Source: Paramacrobiotus richtersi (lineage: Eukaryota; Tardigrada; Eutardigrada; Parachela; Macrobiotidae). Taken from it: a stretch of DNA of 53,070 bases. The position numbers and the translations under genes are program-made. The notes beneath the pieces are model-generated. The model was not told where the DNA came from. It ran no database searches and was given only the letters and a program-made list of their open reading frames with translations. Shown here one piece after another: positions 29,549 to 41,688 of this stretch (its first letter is position 1; each line of letters starts with the position of its first letter). The stretch is from the NCBI GenBank assembly GCA_034698045.1, contig JAQGAU010000034.1, forward strand, positions 1-53,070, given 5' to 3'.

Positions 29549-32005
29549 ATGGTGATGTATTGGATTGTAGCGGCTGTGGCCGGGACTGTTGCCTACTTTG
29601 TATAGTGAGTTATACATGCATTAAATTTAACGTAAATTACAAACAAGCGGCTCGATTTAGTGACACTTACCGTAAAAGCCGATACTGGCCGGAAAAGGGG
29701 ATTCCCACACTGACGCCTGTTCCGTTGGTTGGGAGTCTCATCGATGTTGTTCGGGTACGAAATATATGTTCATCCTGTCAATGACCCGTCACAGAATTCG
29801 CCCAATTGACTGGTTCTTGCCGTAGACGGGACAGGGCGCCTTCGACTTGAAGTGGACCCGAAAACTGGGACGAATATTCGGGTATGAGATCATTTCGAAG
29901 TGTATAGTCAAGTCAAAGTCATGTCACAAATTCTCCTTCAGATATTTTGATGGACCAACTCCGCAAGTTGTGACTTCTGATCTCGGTACTGAAGTATGCA
30001 ACACTGTTTCAACACACACAGTATTTACTAAAGTTGCATTTTGTAGAAATGCTCAAGCATGTTATGGTGAAGGACTTCCCCACTTTTGCAAATCGACGGG
30101 TATATTCAGCTGCACACTATACGTAGACAATAAACGGAATGATAATACACTAAGGTTGTAATTCAGGATTTTGGGATTAGCGGACCTGTCATGGAACTAG
30201 CTCTGACCGAACTAACGGGTCAACACTGGAAAGTATGGAAGGAGCATAGTAGGCATCTAATCGCAGTACCGTTCTTAGTTTACGTTATTTACAGAATGTT
30301 CGCGGTGTTTTACTACCATCCTTCTCATCCGGCAGACTAAAACAGGTGCTTTGCAATTTGTTACATTTTGTTTAACAGTAAAATTGCGTCTACATAAACG
30401 GTATGGTTCCAGATGAATAGCCTAATCAAAGAGTGCTGCGATGTCCTTTTGAAAAACCTGGACAAGCTAGCCGATAATGAAGAGGAGTTTTCGGCAAAAG
30501 AGTACGGAATCTCTGCAGTGTTTCTTTGTTTTGTGCGCACAACTCTTTTGTTCTCCACAGATTATACGGCCGGCTAACACTGGACGTAATCGCAACAACC
30601 TTCTTTGGCACCAAAATCAACTCCCAGGAAGAGCCGAATAGTAGTTTCGTCAAGCATGCCAAGAATCTGTTTACATTTGCGTTTACGGATCCGTCGCTGT
30701 TGTTAGCCAGTAAGCCGGAGTTGTGATGGAGCTGTGTCAGAAACGTAGACAAACAAATACTGCAAAGTGACTTTTTGCCATTTGTTTTCGAACAGTGTTG
30801 TTCCCCAAAGCCCAACCGTTGCTTCGATTCCTTGGATTCCAGACTTTCGATAAGGAGGGTGTGAAATTCTTCGTCAGCAACACGGAGCAAATTATACGTC
30901 TTCGAAAGGAATCCAAACTGGTAAACGAGACAGAAGCGCTTTTTTCGCAGGTTGTGCTTCTCTAGTCGTAAGAAGTTTTAGTAGTTTGTTGTTCTTGTTG
31001 AGGGTTAAGTACGCCAAAGCTCGCTATAGTTACTGAATAACAATGTGCCAGTACGCGCTGTCAGTCCCTGAATAATTTTAGAATCGGAGGGACTTCCTTC
31101 AGTTGATGCTGAGCTCCTTAAAATCTGAGCCCAACGAAGGGAAATCAGTTTCCCTCGAAACCCAAACCGTAGTCCAGAACGAGACCGACGCCGATGTGGC
31201 ATCGTCCGCCATGACTCTGAGTACCTCCAACGAGAAACCTACTCACTCCACCTACAAACTGTCCCTGGAAGAACTCGTGGCGCAGTCCATCATCTTCTTC
31301 CTGGCCGGTTACGAAACCACCGCCACAACTTTAACCTTCATGTCTTACTGCTTAGCGACAAATCCGGACATCCAGGAGCGACTCCGCAAGGAAGTTCAGA
31401 CAGTGCTAGGAGATAAAGAAACAATAGAGTATGATGATCTGGCGGAGATGCCTTATTTGGATCAGTGTGTTAATGAGACACTCCGATTGTATCCGCCCAT
31501 TTCGCGGACTGAACGCGAGTGCAGTGAGAACTGGAGTTACGGTGGCGTTGAGTACGAGAAAGGCACCATGGTTGGGATACCGATCTTTGCTATCCATCGT
31601 GATCCGGAGTACTGGCAGGACCCGGACGTGTATGATCCCGAAAGGCATGTGGAAAGCAAGATTAACGAAACTGTTCTGTAACCGAGAAACCATTTCAGGT
31701 TTTCCAAGGAGAACAAAGCAAATATCAAGCCGTACTCGTTTATGACCTTTGGACAGGGACCGCGTAACTGCATCGGGATGCGGTTTGCGTATTACGAAAT
31801 CAAGATGGTTATGGCCAGTATTCTGAGAAAGTACCGTGTTCTCCAGAGTCCACAGACTCAGGTAAGAAGAAAATACAAAGAAGCGTAAAACTATTGAAAT
31901 TAATGTTTTTTATACGCTTTGTTACAGGTCCCACTGGTGTTAACAGACGGGATCGGAATCATGTCAACCGAAAAGGGTGTTTGGGTGAAAGTGCAGAAAT
32001 TGTAA
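29549..32005 (+). CDS. CYP3A-like cytochrome P450, gene 1 (13 exons, 528 aa)
   Basis: Microsomal heme-thiolate monooxygenase, expected on the ER membrane. Exons: 29549-29604, 29661-29754, 29826-29881, 29942-29985, 30047-30099, 30167-30232, 30295-30345, 30413-30501, 30561-30709, 30796-30920, 31082-31644, 31699-31861, 31928-32005; all phases close to 529 codons. An N-terminal anchor (MVMYWIVAAVAGTVAYFVY) is followed by YWPEKGIPTLTP. Later motifs are C-helix W-K-N-V-R, I-helix AGYETTATT, K-helix ETLRLYPP, PERF across the last long intron, and heme loop FGQGPRNCIG with Cys about 473. An in-frame TAA at 31679-31681 lies inside a 54-nt intron (31645-31698) that starts with GC instead of GT, so the gene reads intact. 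Closest family by motif is CYP3 clan, CYP3A type. Substrate unknown. Sister to gene 2 by shared intron pattern. Confidence 0.87.
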
Positions 32006-32823
32006 CCGTATACATACTGCAGAAGCATAAGATGCCATGGTACTCATAACCGAGTCCTTAGCTCATGCTTGACATAGTTTTAGTTTCGTCCTGCTATGCA
32101 ACCTGCGTTTTATTCACTTTAATCTCGGGACATAGCGATGAAAACTGCTGTGATTTGCTTCTGGTCGTGATAAATGAAAAGGGAAATAAGACGTACTACT
32201 TCTCGAATTGGCGAAATGTATCGTATCCTTACAATTAAATCGAACAACAAAGATTCTTTTAAGATGGGTCTACTGCACCAGTAAACGCAGTACCATAATG
32301 AACATGCACTATGCGGTGTATAATATCAGGATCTTAATATCATCAACTGGATCAAAGTTCGCTTTATGACGGTACAATGGCTCCTGAATATTCAGTCCAG
32401 CCGTAGTGGTATAACGATCGGCATGTTTTGCTTTTTCTGTCTCGGACGGGTACAACCGACTCTGGCCGTTGATTTCCGGCCGCTTGCAAGCGGACGGTAT
32501 GCGAGCTTATCGGGCATCGGCGTATTTAGCCCCCAGTGATACAGATAATACCGGTTTTCCCGTATGCTCTGCACTATGAGCTCAGACAATAATGGAGTAC
32601 AAAGGGATATCTGTCACGACCGCACTTAATCAGCTGATATTGCTGATTTAATAGTTCAATATACGGTACATATAGTATGCTGCATTTGGCAGAAACAACC
32701 AGCTGTCGCGATAAATTAAAAATTTCAACTGATGCTTCCAAGCAGTAATATGTGAGTTTCTTGTCAGTTTTTGCCAGTCCTTAGTACAATTTGACGATTT
32801 TGGAAGACATAATTTTAGGAACG
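32006..32823. other. Intergenic between P450 genes 1 and 2
   Basis: About 820 nt with no coding exon. The stretch TTATCGGGCATCGGCGTATT near 32510-32530 echoes a similar stretch upstream of gene 1 and may be a shared promoter element. Confidence 0.45.
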
Positions 32824-35347
32824 ATGGCGATGTTATGGATTATAACGGCTCTAGTGGGAACTGTGGCGTACTTTGTATAGTGAGTTAAATAACAGTACTT
32901 GGTATTAACGCAACGAAACAACAGGCTGCAACTAAAACAACTGCTCTGTGTAGTGATACGTACTTGGTATTAACGCAACGAAACAGCAGGCTGTAACTAA
33001 AGAAACTGCTCTGTGTAGTGACACTTACCGTAAAAGCCGATACTGGCCGGAAAAGGGTATTCCCACATTGACGCCTGTTCCATTGTTTGGAAGCCTGATC
33101 GACGTTATACGGGTAAAATGTTGTCGTTTTGACGCTTTTGCAGAGTAATTGCATCAATTTTAATGCCTTATCATTGCATTCGTCCACTAAGCTTTGTTGC
33201 TGCAGACAGGACAAGGCACATTCGACTTGAAATGGACAAGAAAACTGGGACGAATATTTGGGTAATGAGACCGCTTTCGCAACCACAAAACAGCAGAGCG
33301 TGTTAAACGTCAACTTCTGCTATAGATACTTCGATGGACCAGTTCCCCAAGTTGTCACTTCCGATCTCGGTACCTTACCGAAAACTTCAATAGTGTCACA
33401 GATTTTGGTGACCAGTTGTATTTAATGTTTCAGAAATGCTTAAAAATGTTATGGTGAAAGAATTCGGCACTTTCGTCAATCGACGGGTAACGGTTATGCC
33501 AGTAGACAAGTTCCACGACATCTGATGTTTTAATCTGACGCTTTAGGATTTTGGAGTTAGCGGACCAATCATGGAACTTGCGCTAACGGAGATACGAGAT
33601 CAGCATTGGAAAGTATGGAAATATCACATCTGGTGAAAGTGTCGTCCTCAACTTTATGTTTTTTTACAGGATATCCGTGGTGTTATGTTGCCATCGTTTA
33701 CATCCGGCAGACTGAAACAGGTCCCTTGAAAATATGCTACACAAAAATCGGAGTTATATCAACGGTATTGTTGCAGATGAACAACCTAATCAAGGAGTGC
33801 TGCGATGACCTTTTAAAAAAGCTGGAAAAGCTGACAGTTAGCGAAGAAGAGTTTCTGGCAAAAGAGTACAGAAGCGGTTGATATATTACTTTTTTCTGTT
33901 TCTACACTGCTCTGTTGTTGTCTACAGACTATTCGGCCGACTGACACTGGACGTAATTGCCACAACCTTCTTTGCCACTAAAATTAACTCCCAGGAAGAC
34001 CCCAACAGCAGTTTTGTGAAGCATGCCAAGAAGATCTTTGAGTTTGCATTTACGGACATGTCGCTGTTATTAGCCAGTAAGTCAGAACTTCGAGCCAGGT
34101 GTGCCGAAATGAACCTGTAGAACAAACTGACAGAGTATCTTGCCCTTTCGTTGCACAGTGCTGTTCCCCAAAGCCCAACCGTTGATGCGATGGCTTGGTT
34201 TCCAAACTTTCAATAAAGAGGCTGTAAAGTTCTTCGTCAACAACACCGAGCAGATAATACGTCTTCGAAAGGAATCCAAACAGGTAAACAAGATGCATAA
34301 AACTCTCTCAAAGTCTGGTTTAGTTGTTGTGTAAGGTACAAATTGCCCAAGTGCTGTTATTAAAATTCGTTGAATAACTACATATATAAAGGATACGTGG
34401 TGGCTTACCTACGTAATGGATTCTTTTAGTATCGGAGGGACTTCCTGCAGTTAATGCTGAGTTCCTTAAAATCCCAACACAATGAAGAGAAGCCAGTCGC
34501 CCGCGAAACGCAAACCAAAGAAACCGACGCCGATGTGGCAGCATCCGCCATGGCATTGAGTACCTCCCACGAGAAACCTCTCACCCACTCCAACTACAAA
34601 CTATCCCTCGAAGAACTCGTCGCGCAAGCCATCATTTTCTTCCTAGCCGGTTACGAAACAACCGCCACAACTTTAACCTTTATGTCCTACTGCTTAGCTA
34701 CAAATCCTGACATCCAGGAGAGACTTCGCAAGGAAGTCCAGACAGTATTAGGAAGTAAGGAGACAATAGAGTATGATGATTTGGCGGAGATGCCTTATTT
34801 GGATCAGTGTGTCAACGAAACACTACGACTGTATCCGCCCATTTCGCGGACTGAACGCCAGTGTGGTGAGAAGTGGAGTTACGGAGGTGTAGATTATGAG
34901 AAAGGCACTGTTATTGGCATACCGATCTTTGCGATCCATCGTGATCCGGAGTACTGGCAAGACCCGGAAGTGTATGATCCGGAAAGGTATGTGGAAAGAA
35001 AGATGACCGAAACTGTTCTGACACCGAAGAATCATTGCAGGTTTTCCAAGGAGAACAAAGCCAACATCAAGCCATACTCGTTTATGACCTTTGGGCAGGG
35101 ACCGCGTAACTGCATTGGGATGCGGTTTGCGTATTACGAGATCAAAATGGTTATGGCCAGTATTCTGAGGAGATACCGTTTTGTTCAAAGTCCACAAACT
35201 CAGGTATGAAGAATTCAGAAATCCGAATGTTAAAGGTTTATTATTATGTTGTAATACGTTTTGTTACAGGTGCCGCTGGTGATAAAAGATTCCGTCGGTT
35301 TCATATCAGCGGAAAAGGGTGTTTGGTTGAAACTACAGAAATTGTAA
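32824..35347 (+). CDS. CYP3A-like cytochrome P450, gene 2 (13 exons, 526 aa)
   Basis: Tandem sister of gene 1. Exons: 32824-32879, 33019-33112, 33206-33261, 33326-33369, 33434-33486, 33547-33612, 33670-33720, 33777-33865, 33928-34076, 34159-34283, 34430-34986, 35041-35203, 35270-35347. The product has the membrane anchor MAMLWIITALVGTVAYFVY, DQHWK plus R of the C-helix, AGYETTATT, ETLRLYPP, PERF and FGQGPRNCIG with Cys about 471. The intron 34987-35040 is 54 nt, a multiple of three and free of stop codons, so it can be misread as coding; comparison with CYP3A, where PERF runs directly into SKKN, shows it is an intron with a GTATGT donor. Intron 1 carries a 65-bp tandem duplication that repeats the splice acceptor. 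Monooxygenase activity is expected from intact motifs; substrate is not inferable. Confidence 0.87.
32895..33024 (+). repeat. 65-bp tandem duplication spanning a splice acceptor
   Basis: Two adjacent copies, 32895-32959 and 32960-33024, begin GTACTTGGTATTAACGCAAC and end with CTCTGTGTAGTGA. Each contains the same acceptor (ctgtgtag followed by TGA). The first acceptor, at about 32953, would run into a stop within the second unit. The second is the one that continues the conserved TYRKSRYWPEKG reading. Confidence 0.85.
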
Positions 35348-36038
35348 CCGTCTATGTGCTGAACAAGAAACTATCGTGGTCATCATCAAGCTGATGCCAT
35401 GAAGATCACTAAAAGTCAGCTGTAGTTTTCTACGGAAGGTGTATGCTGTTAGTCTGATTGGAAATGGATAGACATCTGATTTGTTCTGCAGAATGGCTGA
35501 TGATAATCAATTTGTAATGAAAAAGGCTGCTCCAGTTTTAATCCGAGGAGATGATGTTTTGCTATATGGCTCAAATCTATGAAAATAATTAAATGCTAGG
35601 TAAACACAGATTTTGCATTTTCTATACTACAGACATGGGTGGCTGAATGAATTTTTTAGCCCGTTACAAAGTTGCGTACTCTTTTCATTTGCTTGTAAAA
35701 GAGAAATTGGAACATTAATAATTGAGTAACACTGTTAAAGTCAATCGAAACATGGCCGACCACGATGCGACGATGGTGTGAAATTATCCATTCGTGCACT
35801 CATAACTGACAGAACCTGTTTTCCACTGTCTGGATTCGACGCTGTATCCGTTACCGATATTCATACAGTACAATAATATTATTATCGACAGACCTATTCT
35901 TTGCTTATCGAGCGAGCAAAGTGTCCCATCAGCATATCGGCAATCCGATACAGTTCTTACAACCACGGGCTGCACTGCATTAAAAGAATAAACCAGTAAA
36001 CACTGCTAGTTAAACATTTCTGCAGACTTCTGTCAGAC
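35348..36038. other. Intergenic between P450 genes 2 and 3
   Basis: About 690 nt without an exon. The proximal 150 nt resemble the same region upstream of gene 4 and include the inverted repeat listed separately. Confidence 0.45.
35935..35950. promoter_or_regulatory. Inverted-repeat element upstream of P450 gene 3
   Basis: TATCGGCAATCCGATA is a perfect inverted repeat with 6-nt arms around CAAT, about 90-105 nt before the gene 3 start codon. The core ATCGGCAATCCGAT recurs upstream of gene 4. It is a candidate binding site for a dimeric factor; function is inferred only from conservation and symmetry. Confidence 0.5.
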
Positions 36039-38436
36039 ATGGCGCTTTTGTGGATTGCAGCTGTTGTTCTGGGCTTAATCGCATATATTGTTTAGTAAGT
36101 TGTCGGTATACACTGTACATAATTGTTAACCGGTAGAAGCTGCTTTTGAAAGACATTTTTTGCAATTTGCATTTCTTCCTGTTACACAGCGATGGATTTC
36201 GCAAGAAAACGTACTGGCCGGATAAAGGAATCCCAACTGTTTCGGGACTACCAATTGTTGGCAGCTTATTTCAACAAGGCGGTCCTGGAAAGGTACAGGA
36301 CGTTGGATTTTCGATAGTTCCCATGTTTTAATAACAGTTTCATGTTGTTGTTTTTTTTGTGAACTGCAACAGCCAGGGGAAGAAACGTTCGAACTGAAAT
36401 GGACCAAGAAGCTCGGTCGCATTTTTGGGTAAGCAGTTTTGGTCAACGTTATTAAATAAATATACGCAAGATTCTTTAGCATGTTCCCGGAAATTTAGGT
36501 ACTTTGATGGGCCAGTACCAGTGGTCATCATCAGCGATCTGGATGTATTAAAAAATGTTATGGTCAAAGACTTCTCCCACTTTGTTAATCGCCGAGTAAG
36601 TCTTTGAAAGCGGAAGCGTGCGTTATTTTTTTCGGATTTTTTTATTGTCCTGCTCAGGATTTTGGTATTCCCGGACCAGTTATGGAACGGAACGTACTCG
36701 ATCTCCGCGATCAACATTGGAAGGTACACACAGCTCAATAACACTTCAGTATGTGCTAGCAGGAAGCACGCTATGCAACATTACAGAATGTGCGGAGCGT
36801 TCTAACACCGGCATTTGCATCAAGCAAACTCAAACAGGTACATTGAAAAGGGGACTTGTTTGTTTTTTCGGTACAATATGGTTTTGCTGCCTATCAGATG
36901 AACCCTATGATAAAAGAATGCGCGGATAATCTGTTACGGAAAGTGGGCGAATACGCAGACAGCGGGGACGACTGTCCCGTCAAGGAGCTGTACGGGCGAC
37001 TCGCCATGGATGTCATTGCCACAACTTTCTTTGCTACAAAGATCAGTTCACAAGACGACCCAAATAGTGGTTTTGTCCAGCACGCCAAGAACTTTTTCAA
37101 CCTATCCCAGTTCCAGGGAACCGTACTGGCAACTAGTAAAGCTTGGTCTTGATCAATAGGTATCGCGCAAAATGAAAACTGATGCTGTTGTAGTGATCTC
37201 GCCTAAAATCGGGCGGAGTATCTTACGAGCGCTAGGGCTTCAAACGTTTCCTAAAGATGCCGTGGATTTCTTTGTTCAGAATACTGAAGAGATCATCAAA
37301 ATGCGTGCTGGTTCCAAACAGGTCTTTTATGATTATATGCTCCTCATCTTTTCCGATCCTGATTTGCAAAATACGCCCCGGCTTGACAGGTACGAAAGGA
37401 TTTTCTGCAGCTGATGCTGAACTCTCAGAACTCACAGAATGCCAACGAGTCTGTCAAGGAAAGGAAACCGGTTGTCGAAAATGATACTGGCAACGAAGCA
37501 GATGTAGCTTCCACTGGACTGACCCTGGGCGACAAACCGCTGACTCATTCCAGTTACAAGATGTCGAACGAGGTAACTTAGAAGCAGCTGCTTACTTAGA
37601 CGAAGATATCTGGGGATAACAGAAGGAAACATACATTTTGTCACCTCCTTCAACTTCTAATTGATTCAGGAATTGGTAGCTCAAGCAATCATCTTCTTCG
37701 TCGCCGGATACGAGACCACTGCCAAGACTTTAATGTATCTGACCTACTGCTTAACAGTTAACCCGGATCTTCAGGAGAAGCTGCGTAAGGAGATCTTTGC
37801 TGTGTTGGGCGACAAAGAGAATGTAGAGTACGATGATTTGGCTGAAATGCGGTATTTGGATCAGTGTGTCAACGAATCACTCCGTTTGTACCCGCCCGTT
37901 ACACGTACAGAACGGACCACGAATGAAGACTGGGAGAACAACGGTGTCAGGTACGAGAAGGGCACCATCGTGGCCGTTCCCATCTTTGCCATTCATCGTG
38001 ATCCGGAGTACTGGCCAAATCCCGAGATATACGACCCGGAAAGGTTTGTTTTGGCCGTTACTTTAATGCCTCTTTATGTATGTTTGATCAAAAGATAACA
38101 ACAGCTGTATTTGTGTAGGTTCTCTGCTGAGAATAAGCAAAACATCCGACCGTACTCTTTCATGTCATTTGGACAAGGTCCACGAAGCTGTATCGGAATG
38201 CGATTTGCCTATTATGAAGTTAAAATTGTGATGGCACATCTGCTGCGTAGCTACCGTTTCGTCAGATGCAGTCAAACCCAGGTCAGAACGAAGAGCTCAA
38301 AATGAATATGTCTTTCAAGTGTTAAATTCCTTTATGCCAGTTGATGTCGTGTTCGTAGGTGCCTCTTATTCTGAATGACGAAAGCGGCCTGTTGGGGACG
38401 GAAAAGGGTGTTTGGGCTAGAATCGAAAGGCTTTAA
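36039..38436 (+). CDS. CYP3A-like cytochrome P450, gene 3 (12 exons, 530 aa)
   Basis: First member of the second P450 subgroup. Exons: 36039-36094, 36190-36292, 36373-36428, 36499-36595, 36658-36723, 36787-36837, 36898-37135, 37194-37321, 37390-37572, 37670-38043, 38119-38281, 38359-38436. Anchor MALLWIAAVVLGLIAYIVY, then YWPDKGIPTVSGLPIVGS. Further motifs: MVKDFSHFVNRR (as in CYP3A), DQHWK plus NVRSVLTPAFASSKLKQ, AGYETTAKT, ESLRLYPP, PERF, and FGQGPRSCIG with Cys about 475. Compared with genes 1 and 2 it lacks the introns in the DL/EMLK and KE/LYGR regions but has one before ELVAQ. ER membrane location and NADPH-P450 reductase partnership follow from the family. No disruption seen. Confidence 0.88.
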
Positions 38437-39338
38437 ATATGCAGCTTGTGCTTAGGTTGAAAGGTCACGATGTACGCTATGAACAACCGGTTCCGGGATG
38501 TTATAATGAAGAACGGCTTTGAAGTTGCACGCTCGTAATGGAACTCAAAAGATGAGCAATATAAGCAAGAGAAATATTCAGTTTGATGTTCTGCCAAAAT
38601 CTGGTTAAATTTGTCTCGTGCTCAAAGAATTCAAATGACATAGGATAGTACATAACTATGCTTGTCTTTGGTATGTGTAGCCCGACTCTACGGCAAACTT
38701 GATTACCCATAATTTGTACTTCGTGCTAAACGATTTCCTAGTCTGACCAGTTATAAAATTCCATACTTTTTCATTTGCATGCAAGAGGGAAATTAGTTTC
38801 ACGATCAAGTGATAAACTGCCCATACGGCAATATTTGGGCAAAATATCGATTCCTTTTTCGTGATTGTTGAGAAGTATCGAGATCGTGGGAATGGAGGCG
38901 AAATCACAATCAAACAAAATCTCTACCCTCTGTTAGTAAAAGCATAAAGGCAAGCAGAACACGGCCGACCACGATATAGCTGCTGTAAAGTTATATATTC
39001 TTGCATCGATTGTTGACAAAACGGCAGTGCAAGTAAAGCTATGATACAGTAGGTTTGCTGGTACTGCGCTATGACAAAATCTGGCTTCCATTCCACTATC
39101 TGCATTAGAGTTTATCCGCCACTGAGTGACTGACATATGCAATGCCATTCATACAGTACAGTGTTGATAGATGTATTGTTTGCCTATCGGAGCGCAAACT
39201 GTTTCATCAGCACATCGGCAATCCGATACGGTCCTTACAGCAGGGGGTTGCACGACCATTAAAAACACCGACCATGTAGTTAATGTATACAGTTGCGAAT
39301 GTACGGTCGATTGAGATTCCCAGTCCCTGCAGGATATT
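38437..39338. other. Intergenic between P450 genes 3 and 4
   Basis: About 900 nt with no exon. Its last 170 nt are similar to the upstream region of gene 3, indicating that the promoter was duplicated with the gene. Confidence 0.45.
39214..39227. promoter_or_regulatory. Inverted-repeat element upstream of P450 gene 4
   Basis: ATCGGCAATCCGAT, the same element found upstream of gene 3, lies about 112-125 nt before the start codon. The flanking bases on both sides are also partly conserved, so common descent alone could explain it. Confidence 0.5.
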
Positions 39339-41688
39339 ATGGCGCTGTTGTGGATTGCCGCTGTGATTCTAGGCTTAGTCGCGTATATTGTTTAGTAAGT
39401 TTTCGATGAAAGCGGTTTCTGATTGGAAAATTAACTGTTTGCCTGTTTGCACAGTGATGCATTTCGCAAGAAAACATACTGGCCGGATAAAGGAATTCCC
39501 ACTGTTCCGGGACTGCCACTTGTTGGCAGCTTGTTTCTACAGGGCGTTGTGAAGGTACGGTACTTACGTATTCCGTATTTTCACAGCTTTACTTCCAGTT
39601 TCATATCGTCGCATCGTTTGTGAACTGTTCACAGCCCGGTGGAGAAACGTTCGAGGTGAAGTGGACCAAGAAACTGGGCCGCATTTTTGGGTAGGCATTC
39701 ATTGTTATAACGTACACCCACGCTTTCTTTCATAACACAATGCGGAAATTTTAGTTACTTTGACGGTCCGAGACCAGTCGTCATGATCAGCGATCTGGAT
39801 ATGTTAAAGAATATTATGGTCAAAGACTTTTTCCACTTTGCGAATCGCCGAGTAAATCTTGGAAATCGGAAGCACTGTTCGATTGTTCTTCAAATCTTGC
39901 ATCTTTTCTTGTTCAGGATTTTGGCATTCCCGGTCCAATTATGGAACAGAATGTCGAGAATCTGCGCGACCAACATTGGAAGGTACAGCTCAGCGCATGA
40001 AACTGACGAATAATATGACAAGTGCTGTGAACGTTTACAGAATATGCGGAGCGTCCTAACACCGGCATTTGCATCCAGCAAACTGAAGCAGGTAGAACAA
40101 ATCAAGGTTGTTTGTGCTTGTTCATATTTTGGTTTCTTTGCCTGTCAGATGAACCCAACGATTAAAGAGTGCGCGGACGATCTGCTACGAAAAATGGACG
40201 AGTATGCAGACAGCGGGGATGATTGTCCCGTCAAAGAGCTGTACGGACGTTTGACCATGGATGTCATTGCAACAGCCTTCTTCGGGACAAGGATTAATTC
40301 GCAAGACGACCCCAATAGCGGATTTGTCCAGCACGCAAAAAGCATATTCGACTTAGCCCAGTTCGAGTTAACCCTGCTTGCTGCTAGTAAAACTTCATTT
40401 GAAAAATGAGGTGTCATATAAAATGACAACTGTCATCGGTGTTGCAGTGATCTTTCCTAACATCGGGCGGAGTATCTTACGCGCGCTAAAGTTCCAAACG
40501 GTCCCCAAAGCTGCAGTAGATTTCTTTGTTAAGACTACGAACGAGATCATCAAGATGCGTGTTGCTTCTAAACAGGTCTTTGATGAAAAAGGCTCATCTC
40601 GTTCGCTTGTTATTTTAACACCCAGTGCACTCGCAGGTGCGCAAGGATTTTCTGCAGCTAATGTTGAACTCCCTAAAGTCGCAAAATGTCACCCAGTCTA
40701 CCAAGGAAGCAACAACGGTAGTGAAAAGTGATGCTGCCAGTGAAGCGGATGTGGCTTCTTCCGGATTAACCTTGGGCGATAAACCGCTGATCCATTCCAA
40801 CTACAAAATGTCAAGCGAGGTAAAGTGGAAAACTTAGCATGTTGGTGACAAACATTTTGGGATCAGTTAAAGCTTGCTAGTTCAACTAAATACTAACTGT
40901 CTCAGGAGTTGGTGGCTCAGTCAATCATCTTCTTCGTGGCCGGCTACGAAACCACCGCCAGGACTTTAACTTTTCTGACCTACTGCTTGACACTTAATCC
41001 GGACATTCAGGAGAAACTGCGCCAGGAGATCCTTGCCGTGTTGGGTGACAAAGAGAATGTAGAGTACGATGATTTGGCTGAAATGCGCTATTTGGATCAG
41101 TGTGTCAACGAAGCTCTCCGCTTGTACCCGCCCATCACTCGTACAGAACGGGACACCAGCGAAGACTGGGAGCATAACGGTGTCAAGCTGGAAAAGGGCA
41201 CCATCGTGGCTGTTCCCATTTTTGTCATTCACCGCGAACCCGAGTACTGGCCAAATCCCGAAGTATACGACCCGGAAAGGTAAGTGAAACCTTTCGTTTT
41301 ACGTTGCTGTATCTTGTACGACGCACGCTTGGTTAAAAGTTAACAACAATAATTGTGTAGGTTCTCTCCTGAGAATAAACAAAACATCCGACCGTACTCT
41401 TTCATGTCGTTTGGACAAGGCCCGCGAAGCTGCATCGGAATGCGGTTTGCCTATTATGAAATAAAAATTGTAATGGCGCACCTGCTGCACAAATACCGTT
41501 TCGTCAAATGCAGCCAGACACAGGTCAGGTGATTTCTTCCAATGCGTACTTCAATCGCTAATTTCACGATAATCGCTGATTGTGTACTAATTGGTCTGTT
41601 GTGGTTGTAGGTGCCTCTTATTCTGAATGACGAAAACGGTTTTTTGGGGACGGAAAAGGGTGTTTGGGTCAAAGTTGAAAGACTTTAG
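39339..41688 (+). CDS. CYP3A-like cytochrome P450, gene 4 (12 exons, 529 aa)
   Basis: Close tandem copy of gene 3 with identical exon phases. Exons: 39339-39394, 39455-39554, 39635-39690, 39755-39851, 39917-39982, 40041-40091, 40149-40386, 40448-40575, 40637-40819, 40906-41279, 41361-41523, 41611-41688, summing to 530 codons with stop. Motifs: anchor MALLWIAAVILGLVAYIVY, GIPTVPGLPLVGS, MVKDFFHFANRR, AGYETTART, EALRLYPP, PERF, FGQGPRSCIG (Cys about 474). Exon 2 is one codon shorter than in gene 3. All catalytic landmarks are intact, so it should encode an active monooxygenase. The strongest differences from gene 3 lie in exons 8 and 9, toward the variable F-G and H regions. Confidence 0.88.

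Noticed and set aside
31679..31681. In-frame TAA suggesting P450 gene 1 is a pseudogene
   Set aside because: It lies inside a 54-nt intron (GC donor, AG acceptor); joining 31644 to 31699 restores the conserved PERF-SKEN reading and full length.
34454..35209. Continuous open frame read through the intron at 34987-35040 in P450 gene 2
   Set aside because: The stretch has a GTATGT donor and TTGCAG acceptor and interrupts the PERF motif, so uninterrupted translation is unlikely to be the main product.
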